Source: Trichobilharzia szidati (taxonomy: Eukaryota; Platyhelminthes; Trematoda; Strigeidida; Schistosomatidae). From it: 64,000 bases of DNA. The position numbers were made by a program, and so were the translations under genes. The notes beneath the pieces are model-generated. The model was not told the DNA's origin. It saw nothing but the letters and a program-made list of their open reading frames with translations, and did not search any database. The stretch lies in contig OX235273.1 of the NCBI GenBank assembly GCA_944472155.2, positions 81,772,793 through 81,836,792 of the forward strand, read 5' to 3'. Positions 23,648-33,169 of this stretch are shown in pieces. Positions within the stretch are counted from its first letter, which is position 1, and each line of letters opens with the position of its first letter.

Positions 23648-24050
23648 CGCTAATCACCTGTAAGACGTAGGTAGCAGCAAATCACGTGTTTTAAGAGGCG
23701 AAATGCAAGTGTTAAACCGTTGAGGCATGATTTTACACAAGTCCAGCTGTTGTCCATTTCAGGACCCACTCGCACCAGAATGGTGTATATGGTATATGAG
23801 ATATTATGCTCTATTAAATCTACAGCCAAATCAGGACAGCTTGCGCATTGAGTTGCTAATATTTGAACCACTTCATGAATACTAGACAAGCCGATGGCGT
23901 CAAGGTGAGCAATGATTGAAGACTGGTTAATAAATTACAACTGTTGACAACGTCCCTCAAGAGATTTGGTCCAAGTCGACATGCACTTATCAAGCGTTCA
24001 GCTAATGTAGGAAGACAGCTTGAGATTAAACCATAGTCAGCTGTGCAGGT
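23648..24050 (-). pseudogene. TRIP12-like exon (right arm), 54-bp deletion
   Basis: Mirror of 1,138-1,594, 403 bases long. It lacks 54 bases (18 codons) that in the left arm encode HLKESEPHCVERVCSCFVR. It keeps two sense codons that are stops in the left arm. The frameshift and the TAG before the donor are shared, so the gene was already broken before the arms separated, and each arm then gained its own damage. Confidence 0.68.
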
Positions 24051-24546
24051 CTCAAATGATAGTCAGCTGGTTGAAAATTCATAAAACAGTTGTTCACCAT
24101 TGTCAGGCTAGTACGATGTTGGGCTGACGTAACGAATTTGTGAAATCCTAGTAGAGTAGAAACTCCATCAGGCCGACTTCTTTGAGAAGGTTTAGTACGA
24201 TTAAGCTGGCCACCTAGATTATTCGCAAGTATATGGAGAAATAAATTAGTGACGTAGAGTTTGCAGGTAATATATCTAATATGAAGCAGTCAAATTTATT
24301 AGTGTTTCTTGTGTGAACTTCACGCTGTTAGTTCTCTAGCAAAATAAGTACTTTGTAAAACGAATACTCAGGCAACCAAATCAAATTATCACAATATTTA
24401 TTAAACATAAAAATGAGCGTAGCAATTTTTAAAATTAATGAAGCACATTTTTGTGATCGACCTTACCATGCATTTATAAATTGCCAGTCCTGGAATGCTA
24501 AGATCTTATTTTCACTTATCACGGAGACAATTTTGTTATGCCACAG

Positions 24547-24659
24547 AAAAACCTTATCGCGCTCTTGTTCTGATTCTCTTCCTGGTGTGACTGTCGCTCA
24601 TTGTGTTACAGTCTACGCTCTTTAATGCTCCTCAAACTGGGACGTCGGCTTCCGGTATG
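24547..24659 (+). pseudogene. Signal-anchor exon, copy 3 (nonsense)
   Basis: Mirror of the exon at 529-641, with the same acceptor, length (113 bases) and GTGAGT donor. A TGA interrupts the membrane span after LILFLV, where the left copy reads glycine, so this copy cannot encode the anchor. Confidence 0.55.
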
Positions 24660-25188
24660 GTGAGTGTAAGCAAGTGGGTATCATCGCAAGCAAATATGGA
24701 AACCAGAGAAAGTGCACTTTTAGAGCTTTGGTATGTTGATGTATAATGAGCTGTCAAGAGCCTTTAGGAAGCAAAAAGAGAGAGTCTGTACTTGAACTCG
24801 CTCCAATCCTTTGGTTCTATTGCTGCCTTACTTCAGGAAAATGTTCAATTAATCCTCTCAGTAATCCTCCTAACTTAAGTGTACGTTGTTAATTTTTCCA
24901 TTTATATGTATATATAAGTGGCAACGGACACTTATGTTAGGGGGATTACTGTGAGGATTAATTGAACATTTTCCTGAAGTAAGGCAGCAATAGAACCAAA
25001 GGATTGGAGCGAGTTCAAGTACAGACTCTCTCTTTTTGCTTCCTAAAGGCTCTTGACAGCTCATTATACATCAACATACCAAAGCTCTAAAAGTGCACTT
25101 TCTCTGGTTTCCATATTTGCTTGCGATGATACCCACTTGCTTACACTCACCATACCGGAAGCTGACGTCCCAGTTTGAGGAGCATTAA
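24622..25188. repeat. Short fold-back at the outer end of the right arm
   Basis: Inverted halves meet at about 24,905. The loop here is the reverse complement of the loop at 267-299, as the large palindrome predicts. Position 24,623 onward reads in the same direction as position 1 onward, so the window may begin inside a further copy of this unit. Confidence 0.88.
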
Positions 25189-25367
25189 AGAGCGTAGACT
25201 GTAACACAATGAGCGTCAGTCCCACCAGGAAGGTGGTCAGAACGAAGGAAATCAAATAGCGCGGGTCAAGCCTTCACAAACAAGAGCACTCTGAATGTCA
25301 TCATTGATATTGAACCCTGTTAGGTGTTCAGACTCTTGCTCCATGGGATAGACTCTTAAATGTTCTT
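25151..25367 (-). pseudogene. Signal-anchor exon, copy 4 (longer 5' part, frameshift)
   Basis: On the minus strand a strong acceptor (TTTCTCTTTTCAG) opens a 217-base exon ending at the same GTGAGT donor. Its first part reads MEQESEHLTGFNINDDIQSA and on to GLTR, an acidic cytoplasmic-looking segment. A one-base loss near 25,258 then shifts the frame into YLISFVLTTFLVGLTLIVLQ, the membrane span, and the shared tail. The 5' half differs from the palindrome copies and the 3' half is nearly identical. This is either the parental exon or a paralogue. The parent protein is unknown. Confidence 0.5.
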
Positions 25368-25907
25368 CTGAAAAGAGAAAAGAAAACAGTTTGAAGTACT
25401 CTATCTATAACATTTTCTTTAATGTTCCATGATTTCACCATGTAACGTGTCTTTCCAATATCCAATATCCTGATTACGAGCTAGTATAAACCAGTGATTT
25501 CTTTGAGCTCGCTTCTTGATTTTAAGGTAGAGGTTCCAGATCTTCGGTGAACTTATGCGTAGTAAATCCCGCCACTCGACTGCTTTAGCTCTGGTAGACT
25601 CCAGGAGGAGTGATGCGAGGATTGGTCAAGATTGTGGTTTGTAGTGTGCAGTATGTTAGGACTCAGCTGCTGCCGTGAATGGAGTTTGACCTAACACCCG
25701 TTGGTCATTCGGTGTAGTCATAAAAGTAGAGTAATAATAATAATGATAATGATAATAATAGGTTGTAGTGTAGATAATATAGGTTGAGATAAGTGAAATA
25801 ATAAAGAAAGAAAGAAAAGATAGAGTAGTCGGTACAGTGGGAGAAGACAGGACGGGTCGTGGGGATTTAGCTTGTATGCTTATCCATTGACAATGTGGTT
25901 TCAAATT
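25214..25907. other. Transition out of the palindrome; microsatellite
   Basis: Apart from the exon at 25,151-25,367, I see no gene. An imperfect (AAT/GAT)n run lies at about 25,731-25,766. On the minus strand it sits after the LINE ORF ending at 25,908 and may be its 3' tail. Confidence 0.45.
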
Positions 25908-26890
25908 TTAAGAGGGTAAGCCATTGAGACACAAACCATGCATTTCTGCATGATTGTCCAGCTTCCGCTTAAAAATCTCCACAGATGGAGCTGTAGTTAC
26001 GGCCGCCGGTAAAGCGTTCCAGACACGGCAAACTCGAAGCGAGAAGAAATGTGAACGCACTCGAGTCCTTGGTCTCTGGTGTGCTATCCTTAGCGGGTTA
26101 CCTCGTGGAAGCCTATAATCACTTAATGGCAGGATGCTCTTATCAGGATGGGCCTGGTCATTTAGGATCTTATAGACGGTGATGAGGTCTCCCCTGCGAC
26201 TACGGTAACTAAGTGTGAAAAGACTTAATTTCTTCAGTCTCTCCTCATATGATTTGTTGCGGAGGCCGATCACCCATTTTGTCGCTCGTCTCTGGACACT
26301 TTCTAGCATGTTAGCATCCCTTTTGAGTAGCGGAGGAGCAATGATATTAAGCACCTCAAGGAGTGGCCTCACGTATGTCGTATACAACGTTAGGAATAGT
26401 TCAGGAGTAAGAGCTCCCAGTTGCCTATGCATAAAGTGTAAAGTGCCGTAAGCTTTGGCGACGTCCCTCGTGTAATTTACACTGGTGTCTAGCTTTTCTG
26501 TTAAAATAAGGCCTAGATCGCGTTCTGATGGCACACAACTCAAGTTCTGGCCACCAAGGGTGTAATTTGCACTCTGTGACCTGCCGGAATGAAGTTGCAC
26601 TACTTTGCACTTTTTTAAGTTGAAAGGCATTCCGTTAGCCAGAGCCCAGTCCCCCAGCGTTTGCAGGTCAGCCTGCAATCTGTCGGAGTCTTCCGATGAG
26701 TTTATTGCTCTCCAAATCTTTACGTCGTCAGCGTAAAGAAGCGCAGAGCAATTCAGTTGACAGGGCAGGTCATTGATAAAAATCAAAAACATCAACGGCC
26801 CTAAGATAGAACCCTGAGGAACCTCTGATGTCGAGGTGTGCCAGGATGATCGGATGCGGTTGACTTTGGTGCAGAATTCTCTTTGAAGTT
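25908..26890 (-). mobile_element. 5'-truncated LINE reverse transcriptase (CR1/Jockey-like)
   Basis: A minus-strand frame open from about 26,890 through 25,908. It starts mid-palm with SEVPQGSILGPLMFLIFIND (motif B), then LLYADDVKIWR (motif C), then the thumb and C-terminal part with YEERLKKLSLFTLSYRSRRG and VCRVWNALPAAV. Roughly 325 residues, no internal stop. The 5' part (endonuclease and fingers) is absent, as usual for a LINE copy truncated during integration. It belongs to the same broad group as the ORF at 61,576-64,000 but is clearly diverged from it. Confidence 0.82.
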
Positions 26891-27185
26891 CAGCACACTC
26901 TGTTTACTTCCCTGTAGTCATGAATCTTCAGCAGACAAAAGAAATCTTTAAATTTTATAGTTTCATGAGTATTTAATTGAAAATCCCCCATATTTTGCGT
27001 CTGTGTAGCCGAACGTGGGTCCGAAAACTCGATGTGACTACCATGACTACGGAAAGCTGCTTGATTTTTAGCTATCCTCCTCTCTTTTATTTCCAAGTAG
27101 CATCCTCTAACTGTCCTCTCTTAGATTTGTAAATCTTGAGTTACAGTCACTTTTATTGATGAAAACAAATGAACGTCATTTCAAA
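26891..27185. other. Unassigned stretch
   Basis: No recognisable coding or repeat content. A 68-codon minus-strand frame here has no family signal. Confidence 0.3.
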
Positions 27186-27189
27186 CTAG

Positions 27190-28560
27190 GGATATTCATT
27201 TCACCTACAGGGATTTTTCGCATGTCTCAGACCCAGGCTGGTCTACCTTTGTACTGGAATCGTGCAATTATAAGCCCCATCTTCAAAGAAGGGAACAGGC
27301 AATTGGGTATCTAACCACCGGCCTGCAGTTGTGACCTGTTTATAGCAAAGTTACCAGGAGCAGTCATAAGGGATCAGCTATTGTCCCGTTTATTGAAACA
27401 TGGCTTACTGGCGGAGGAACAACATAGATTCCAACCAGGACGACCCGCCTAACAAACTTATTGTTAGCTCAGGGAGACTGGGTAGAAGCTAGGCATAAAA
27501 GCCTTCTATCAGATGTTTCTTTTATAGGTCTTAGTAAAGTTTTCGGTTAATTATCCTTTTGGGTTTGCTTCCTAAACTAAAAGTTTTCGGACTGAAACAG
27601 TGCCAACGTGAGTGGTTTGTGGACTTCTTAACAGACAGAAGGCGAAGGGTAAGGTTTATTAGCTTACTGTCAGTGTGGAAAACCCTATTGAGTAGGGTAT
27701 CTTGAAGAAGCACACCGGGCCCTCTGCTATTCTCATTGTAAGTAAATGAACTACCATATTAGTTTGTTTATTAGATATATCACACAGTGAAACAACTACA
27801 AAACTCAAGTTTCAAAGTCGTGTGATTATGAACAATAAATTTTGTTCGAAACGTTATCCAGTAAATAATACTGTTTCACTGTGTGATATATCTAATAAGC
27901 AAACTAATATGGAATTAAATGAACTACCATTATCATTTGCGGACGATGGTAAGATCTAGAAAACTGTAAATAGCATTGATTGTTGGGTTGGTCTTTTATG
28001 TAGATCAGCTGAATGATCGGACTGGAAATTAATTTCAAGCGCGGCAACTCACTTAGGTTAGAGGCCTAACACGTCGTACCCCCTGGAGTGAACATAACTG
28101 CCAGATGCTAAGAATAAAAAAGACTTAGGAATGTTCGTGTGCCATGATCTGAAAACAAATACAAAATGTAATGGAGACACAGCTAATGCTTTCCGAATGT
28201 CATGAACATCTGGAAGGGCTTCCAATTAACTGCACGAGTCTCTGTCCAAAAAACTATACAGAACATATGTCAGGCCTCATCTTGAATACCGCATACAAGC
28301 AGCGAGTTCATGCTTCAAAAAGGAGGCACATATCCTGGAAACAGTATACGATGTAGGAACGAGATTAGTTAGTGGTTTCTCACACCTTCTTTATGACAAG
28401 GGGATGGAGCATTTAAATCTCTTCCCATTATCACACCGAAGGAGGAGACGCGATTTCATTTTGGCATACAGTACATTAAAGCGCGATTTAAGAGTTGACC
28501 TTTCTCAACTTCTCACTCCTTCTAGGATATTTTACGAGGTCTGCACAAAAAGGTGCTCAA
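27190..28560 (+). pseudogene. Highly decayed LINE reverse transcriptase
   Basis: Shifting plus-strand frames spell a LINE: GLPLYWNRAIISPIFKEGNR, LLKHGLLAEEQHRFQPGRP, ELPLSFADD, KKDLGMFVCHDLKT, LYRTYVRPHLEYRIQAASSC and SHRRRRRDFILAYSTLKRDL. Many stops interrupt them. The order is fingers, palm, thumb, C-terminus. The palm is split by the fold-back element at 27,758-27,915. It is much older than the neighbouring LINEs. Confidence 0.72.
27758..27915. mobile_element. Fold-back/MITE-like element with 40-bp inverted ends
   Basis: The arms 27,754-27,793 and 27,873-27,912 are inverted copies of 40 bases with one mismatch, beginning CCATATTAGTTTG. They enclose about 79 bp without coding potential. 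The element is flanked by a 15-bp direct repeat, TAAATGAACTACCAT, at 27,743-27,757 and 27,916-27,930. The host reverse transcriptase reads NELP on both sides. This is the expected look of a non-autonomous inverted-repeat element with target duplication. The superfamily is unknown. Confidence 0.75.
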
Positions 28561-28565
28561 ACCGA

Positions 28566-29130
28566 GGCTGAATGAAATTATTACTATTATTCCCTTGGAT
28601 TCCAAGTGGAACATTGGGCTCCAACAACACACCTCCATTTTGTCCTATCTTCTACCGTCCTCTTCAGCTTGGACCAAGATGGTCCACAATCTCTCACCTC
28701 ACCCTCACAAGATCTCCTCCATGTCACCCTACGATGGTGCAGTCGTTGTCTGCCATTTGGGTTCCACTCAAGCACCAGACTGGCACGCTATATCATTCGA
28801 AGACTTCCCCAACGTATGCCCGATCCATCTTCATCTTCTCCCGCATATCTGTTGAACGATCGGCTCTTGGTTGGTTTGTTCCCAGAATTGCTTGTTGTTA
28901 ATCATTTCTGGGTGGTCACTTGATCTTCAGTAATCGGCCGGCGAAGGCAGCTGTTGATAAAAGTTCGGAGCCTGTTGAAAATCCTTTTCGTGATACGCAG
29001 TGCAGGTTTCTGACCCGACGAAAATTCGAATCTTGTTCTTTATGCCGTGGATCGCTGAATATTTCCAAACTGCTTTCAGGTTGGTGAAGGCGTATTTCAC
29101 GTCTCCGTCAAAGAGAAGTTAGATGACTGC
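28566..29130 (-). mobile_element. RTE (SR2-like) 3' relic
   Basis: Minus-strand pieces match the C-terminal end of the RTE element at 41,800-44,811: KIFNRLRTFINSCLRRPI (compare KLQTYINSCLRSIL), then LEWNPNGRQRLHHRR, then TWRRSCEGE. It ends in GGGAATAATAGTAATAAT, the trinucleotide-rich 3' tail typical of RTE elements. Frames are broken and the 5' portion is missing. Confidence 0.72.
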
Positions 29131-29329
29131 ATAGATATATACTGCTGTGATTAACACGGGCAACACGGATCTAGTGAAACTACCTTTTCCATGTAACAAT
29201 GTGAATCTAAATCACAAGCGCAAAATCTTTCGTCCCGGAAGCTAGTTGCCTGAAATATCCATTATAATTTTGTCTGCTTCTTGTTTGTTTGCTACTTCTG
29301 GCAGCATATTATAGGGGACGGTAGTTTCA

Positions 29330-29548
29330 ACACGCAACACACATAGTACCCTGTATCTACTGTATATAATTATCTGGAAGGCTGGTCAGACACGAATCCT
29401 ATTCCAAGGGATTGGAAACACTTCATGAGGAGACATAATAACGGTGAACACAGTTTGGTGGCACAGCTCTTAAGACAGACCAGGGATAAAAAGGTTAGGC
29501 TTATGAGATACCAAATCTTATCGTATCTACCAGACTACCACTTTTGAT
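29330..29548 (+). other. Exon-like open stretch, unidentified
   Basis: After an in-frame TAG the plus strand is open for about 66 codons, with a balanced, protein-like composition: DTNPIPRDWKHFMRRHNNGE, then VAQLLRQTRDKKVRLMRYQI, ending at a TGA. I do not recognise it. It could be a host-exon relic or part of an unknown element. The flanks (29,131-29,329 and 29,549-29,947) show nothing clear. Confidence 0.25.
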
Positions 29549-29947
29549 GAGAATTCAAATGTCTGAAAAGATCATGGAACTATTTCAATATCTTGAATTA
29601 TGGATGATACAGCTGGGCTGCAGTATAACACACGCATACTGGTGTGTGGGTGAAAGGTCAGTGGAAGAGAGATGACCGTTTGTTGGTGGAATATGTCCGG
29701 AAGGACAACAAGGGTCAGAGCTCTACTTGACTGGTTATAACCATAGTAATAATTTTTATTTCTTGTAAAGAAATATGCCACCTCTACAGGCGTAGGCAGC
29801 AGCGTACCACGAATCACTGTTAGGAATTGAAACATGGATTCTTAATACAAAATTAGAACGAACTTCACTTCAAAAGTCAAAATTATTGAAATGAGCATGA
29901 ATAGTTGGGCAAATGTTGGATGAAATCGGCTTTAAGTCCAAAAGGTC

Positions 29948-30675
29948 TCAGTGTTCCTGAGCGGCATCGTCTTTGGCATGGTGTTACATCAGGTGCAGCC
30001 TTAATGTTAGTGTAAGGTGTTGAAGAGCCTATTATCATACCAGCTTTCAGAAAATTCCTGGATTCTTCAATAGACCTGAACTTGAAAAGCACCGGACATG
30101 AGTGGTTTGCAGATTTCTTACGAAGACGCAAAACCTGACATTCTGTCAACGACATATTACAAGCCTTTAGACACGAAGCTTTAAGTTTGGCAATAGGCTC
30201 TCTGTCTGAAATTGTTATAGGCCAAGACGTTATGTGAAGACATAATCCTCATAACAGCTTCTTCAGTCAAATAGTCAATTATGCACTCGGATTTGATAAG
30301 TGATTCAATACAGATGTTTTCTGATGTCACACAATTGCGTAAGGGGCATAGTGCTTGCTCTGTAGGTCTGCTATTGACTTCTGAATCATTTTTGCTACAA
30401 GCCGCATTCTGTGTCAGTTCCCCCGTGATATCAGATACCATAACTCTCGGTTTGTCTGGTGTCAAAAGTGTAGAATCGTCAACGGAACTGAGGCCTTCAG
30501 ATGGTTGACGAGTATTAGATCTCAGTCTCTTAACGATACTTACACGTTTGATTGACTTAACCATTTCAGAAATAAGAATTTTCACAATTTCCGGAAAAAA
30601 GTCTTGAGGATATAAAAAAGATAGCTGCATTATCGAAGTATCAAAACAACTACAATAAACAGACATATATTGCAA
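29948..30675 (-). pseudogene. Duplicated half of the CR1-B ORF1 (left arm of palindrome 2)
   Basis: Same sequence as 38,029-38,756. Minus strand: a 164-residue frame (30,675-30,181), then, after a one-base shift, ECQVLRLRKKSANHSCPVLF. It stops where the palindrome stops, so it has no ORF2. Confidence 0.75.
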
Positions 30676-31077
30676 AATAAAAAGTCAGACTTTCCTTTAA
30701 CAGTGCTTGCTGAGTTCCATGTGGTTAGAGAGGGTATCAGAAGATTCCGGGTTGTAGATTTCACGAGTGGATACTATATCTAGTTTCAGGTGATACAATA
30801 CAATCCTTGTTAAGTATGGATATGTGGATAATGTGAAGAAAGCGGCTAATTTCCAAAATAATAAGGAAAGATGATTCATGCAGAAACTGAACACCTGTAG
30901 CGCAGTAGTTCAAAACTTCATGTTAATTGGGCTTTTTCCATTGTATCCGTCCTGTGAACCAGTATGCACACTAATTTTACATTAACAAGTCATATCACAT
31001 TTTCTATAAGTTCTAACTGGTGTACATATGTTTCTGTCCGGCTTGCCTATGTTCAAGAAAATGATTATTAAAACTAC

Positions 31078-31428
31078 GTGAATGTTTGGAAAGTTAGCAT
31101 ACATGTACTCCTATGTTATTTCCACTTCAGAGTGAACATCGGACAGTTTGAGGGACTCAGCAGCTTCTTACAACACTATATTTGTTCTCTTCCTATTGTT
31201 CCATATTCGGATCATCTAAGCCTCCATATTCACACACGAAATCTTCTCAAGGTTTCTTGGTATTTCCTCGTTAACGGACTTACGGCAGTGTTGGATAGCG
31301 GTGACTTCTGTTCAGTGAAAGTAAAGTTTGGCATACATGAGAACCACCCTTATTTTCGGAGTAGCACTCTTTTACTAAGGCTCTTGGATTCGAGTGACTT
31401 CCTCTCGAAAAAAAGAGAGACTGCCTAA
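31078..31428 (+). pseudogene. PLE N-terminal fragment (left arm of palindrome 2)
   Basis: A 116-codon frame whose end reads ENHPYFRSSTLLLRLLDSSD. It lines up with the PLE lead sequence near 19,042-19,125 (ENRPYLLDSTL then LRLPSLNDF). The reverse transcriptase and nuclease are missing; BEL-related DNA follows directly at about 31,430-31,620. The identical mirror is 37,276-37,626 (-). Confidence 0.55.
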
Positions 31429-31832
31429 AATGCAATAAATATATATTAACTGCCCTTATGCAAATACATGGTATGAGTTGACTACTTGAGGAAACACTAA
31501 CCTTTATGTTTCAGGACAGCGGTATAGATATTACTAAACTTTCACCTTTCTTCCACTCACCTCCTGTACTCTGACTTTCAGGTTTAACTTCTTTTTCAGA
31601 ACCTATTCTTAAAGTTACCCTGAGTAGGTGGAGACAGTATTCCCTTTTCAGCTACTATACATTAAAACTAATAATCACTGCGAAACAGTATAAAACTTCA
31701 CAACTGTAAATTTTCAGTAAGAAATGAGCCCTGTAGCTACTTGTGGTTTTCTCCCGCGGTTTTCATCCGTCTTCTCTTTCCAGAGGCTCTATTCCGGGCC
31801 GTAGAATCGGGACAGTAATTCTATCCATTACA

Positions 31833-32930
31833 CTATAATAATAACAATTTATATTTCCATATAAACATAAATTTACATGAAAATGCATACCATTTTACAG
31901 GCACGATCAAGTATGATATAATGTCAAATAGTAGATTGTCTACAAGTTGATAATGTTTGAACAACTAAATATTTGATATATATATAAATACACTCATTGT
32001 CTGACCCATGTCGTATCATTATTGAATTAAACAGCAGTCCTCCAGGTTGCGCAGGAAAATCGACTTCGTTTCGTTTTCAACCCGTAGTTGTAGGCATACG
32101 ATAACCAACCAATATTGAGGTAAGTACAACGTTTACAAGGGATAATAAGCTGTTTTAGAAAACTAAAGGTGCTAAGGTGAATCATTAAAGTGTAATGAAA
32201 TAGGTAGGTAGGCAATGTATCATTAATATATGCATTCATAAAAGAAATACAATGGGAGACTATAATCCCTAGGCTGACAAAGTTCATTTGCAATGTATAA
32301 TGCAACCCATATAGGTCTTACCATCATGATGTCCACTTCTGGTTTTAATACAATTATCCACAAGCCGGTTGTTTTTATTTCATACCTTTTGTGTTTGGTG
32401 CACAACCGCACCCTATAGAGAATAGGAATAAAATAAGTCGAATCAAATTCATAAAGAGCTATAAAATGTTAGGTTTAGTGGAATATAATGAGCAAGTGAA
32501 GACTTTATTAGAAAATGAATGAGATGAGATATTCGTGATATTCGAAGACACGACAAAGGAAAGCATGTTAATTTATAAGATGCCCCATAAATCTGTGCAG
32601 AGCCCACGTGGTCGCATCTCAGCAATAGGCTGACCGAATGGTATATGTTTAAAGGTAGAACCATGATCTGTCTAGGCGATCATTACTATCTTTTTCAAGG
32701 TAAAGATTCAAGCCCTCATAGAAATCTCGAGCCGTCAAATTGCATATTGCTGTTCCTGCAGAATGGGGCGATTCAACTTAGTGTCCACCACCATATCTAC
32801 TGATCAGCATGCGCCACCCTCCCTCCTTTTATGATGTTAGGCTCGGATTGTTATGGCTACAGCAAATATATTGCTTGATTCCAGACACGTTCGTACCTCA
32901 CATTCCATTTCCCTAGCTTTCTTAGTGAGT
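31833..32930 (-). repeat. Family B repeat (left arm of palindrome 2)
   Basis: Mirror of 35,770-36,870. It contains GGTGGCGCATGCTGATCAG, GACCTATATGGGTTGCATTA and a family C-like end (GATCGTGCCTGTAAAATGG then an ATTGTTATTATTAT tail). A diverged third copy lies at about 46,830-47,520. The function of the short frames inside is unsupported. Confidence 0.65.
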
Positions 32931-33169
32931 GCTTCCAATAGATCTCCACATAGGGATTTATGAACATATTATATATGTGTGCATGCGTCCTAATGAACAG
33001 ATTAGATTATAGGGTGTTAAACCCTTAAAGAGTAAAAAGAATAGGTTTTGTGAATAGTGGAGCAAGATTCAGCAGAATACTACAGTTAGGGTTCACTGTA
33101 GGTAGTATGAACTGAAGGTAAGGTTGGTTGGCAGGACATATTATACTAAATTATCATGAAAGTCTTTTA

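Larger units (their letters stand above)
12664..25187 (-). repeat. Right arm of the 25-kb palindrome
   Basis: Inverted copy of 1-12,499. Protein-level differences are few: single residues in the gag, the PLE and the LINE. It differs from the left arm by a 54-bp deletion in the TRIP12-like exon and by about 70 extra bases after the PLE coding region (20,640-20,780). Beyond about 25,213 the sequence leaves the repeat. Confidence 0.95.
29948..32945 (-). repeat. Palindrome 2, left arm
   Basis: The reverse complement matches 35,755-38,756. Paired positions sum to 68,704 outside and 68,700 inside a single 4-bp indel near 32,535. All frames I compared are otherwise identical between the arms. It carries, inverted, the first half of a LINE ORF1, a PLE fragment, a BEL fragment and a family B repeat. 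Confidence 0.95.

Noticed and set aside
25731..25766. AAT/GAT run as a possible CRISPR or satellite array
   Set aside because: It is a simple trinucleotide run of about 35 bp, common at LINE 3' ends.
28553..28923. Three overlapping plus-strand frames of 100-109 codons
   Set aside because: They oppose the RTE C-terminal relic read on the minus strand (LEWNP and TWRRSCEGE motifs).
32027..32411. Two overlapping minus-strand frames of 92 and 62 codons, repeated in the right arm
   Set aside because: They lie in the family B repeat, overlap each other in different frames, and are not preserved in the diverged copy at 46,830-47,520.
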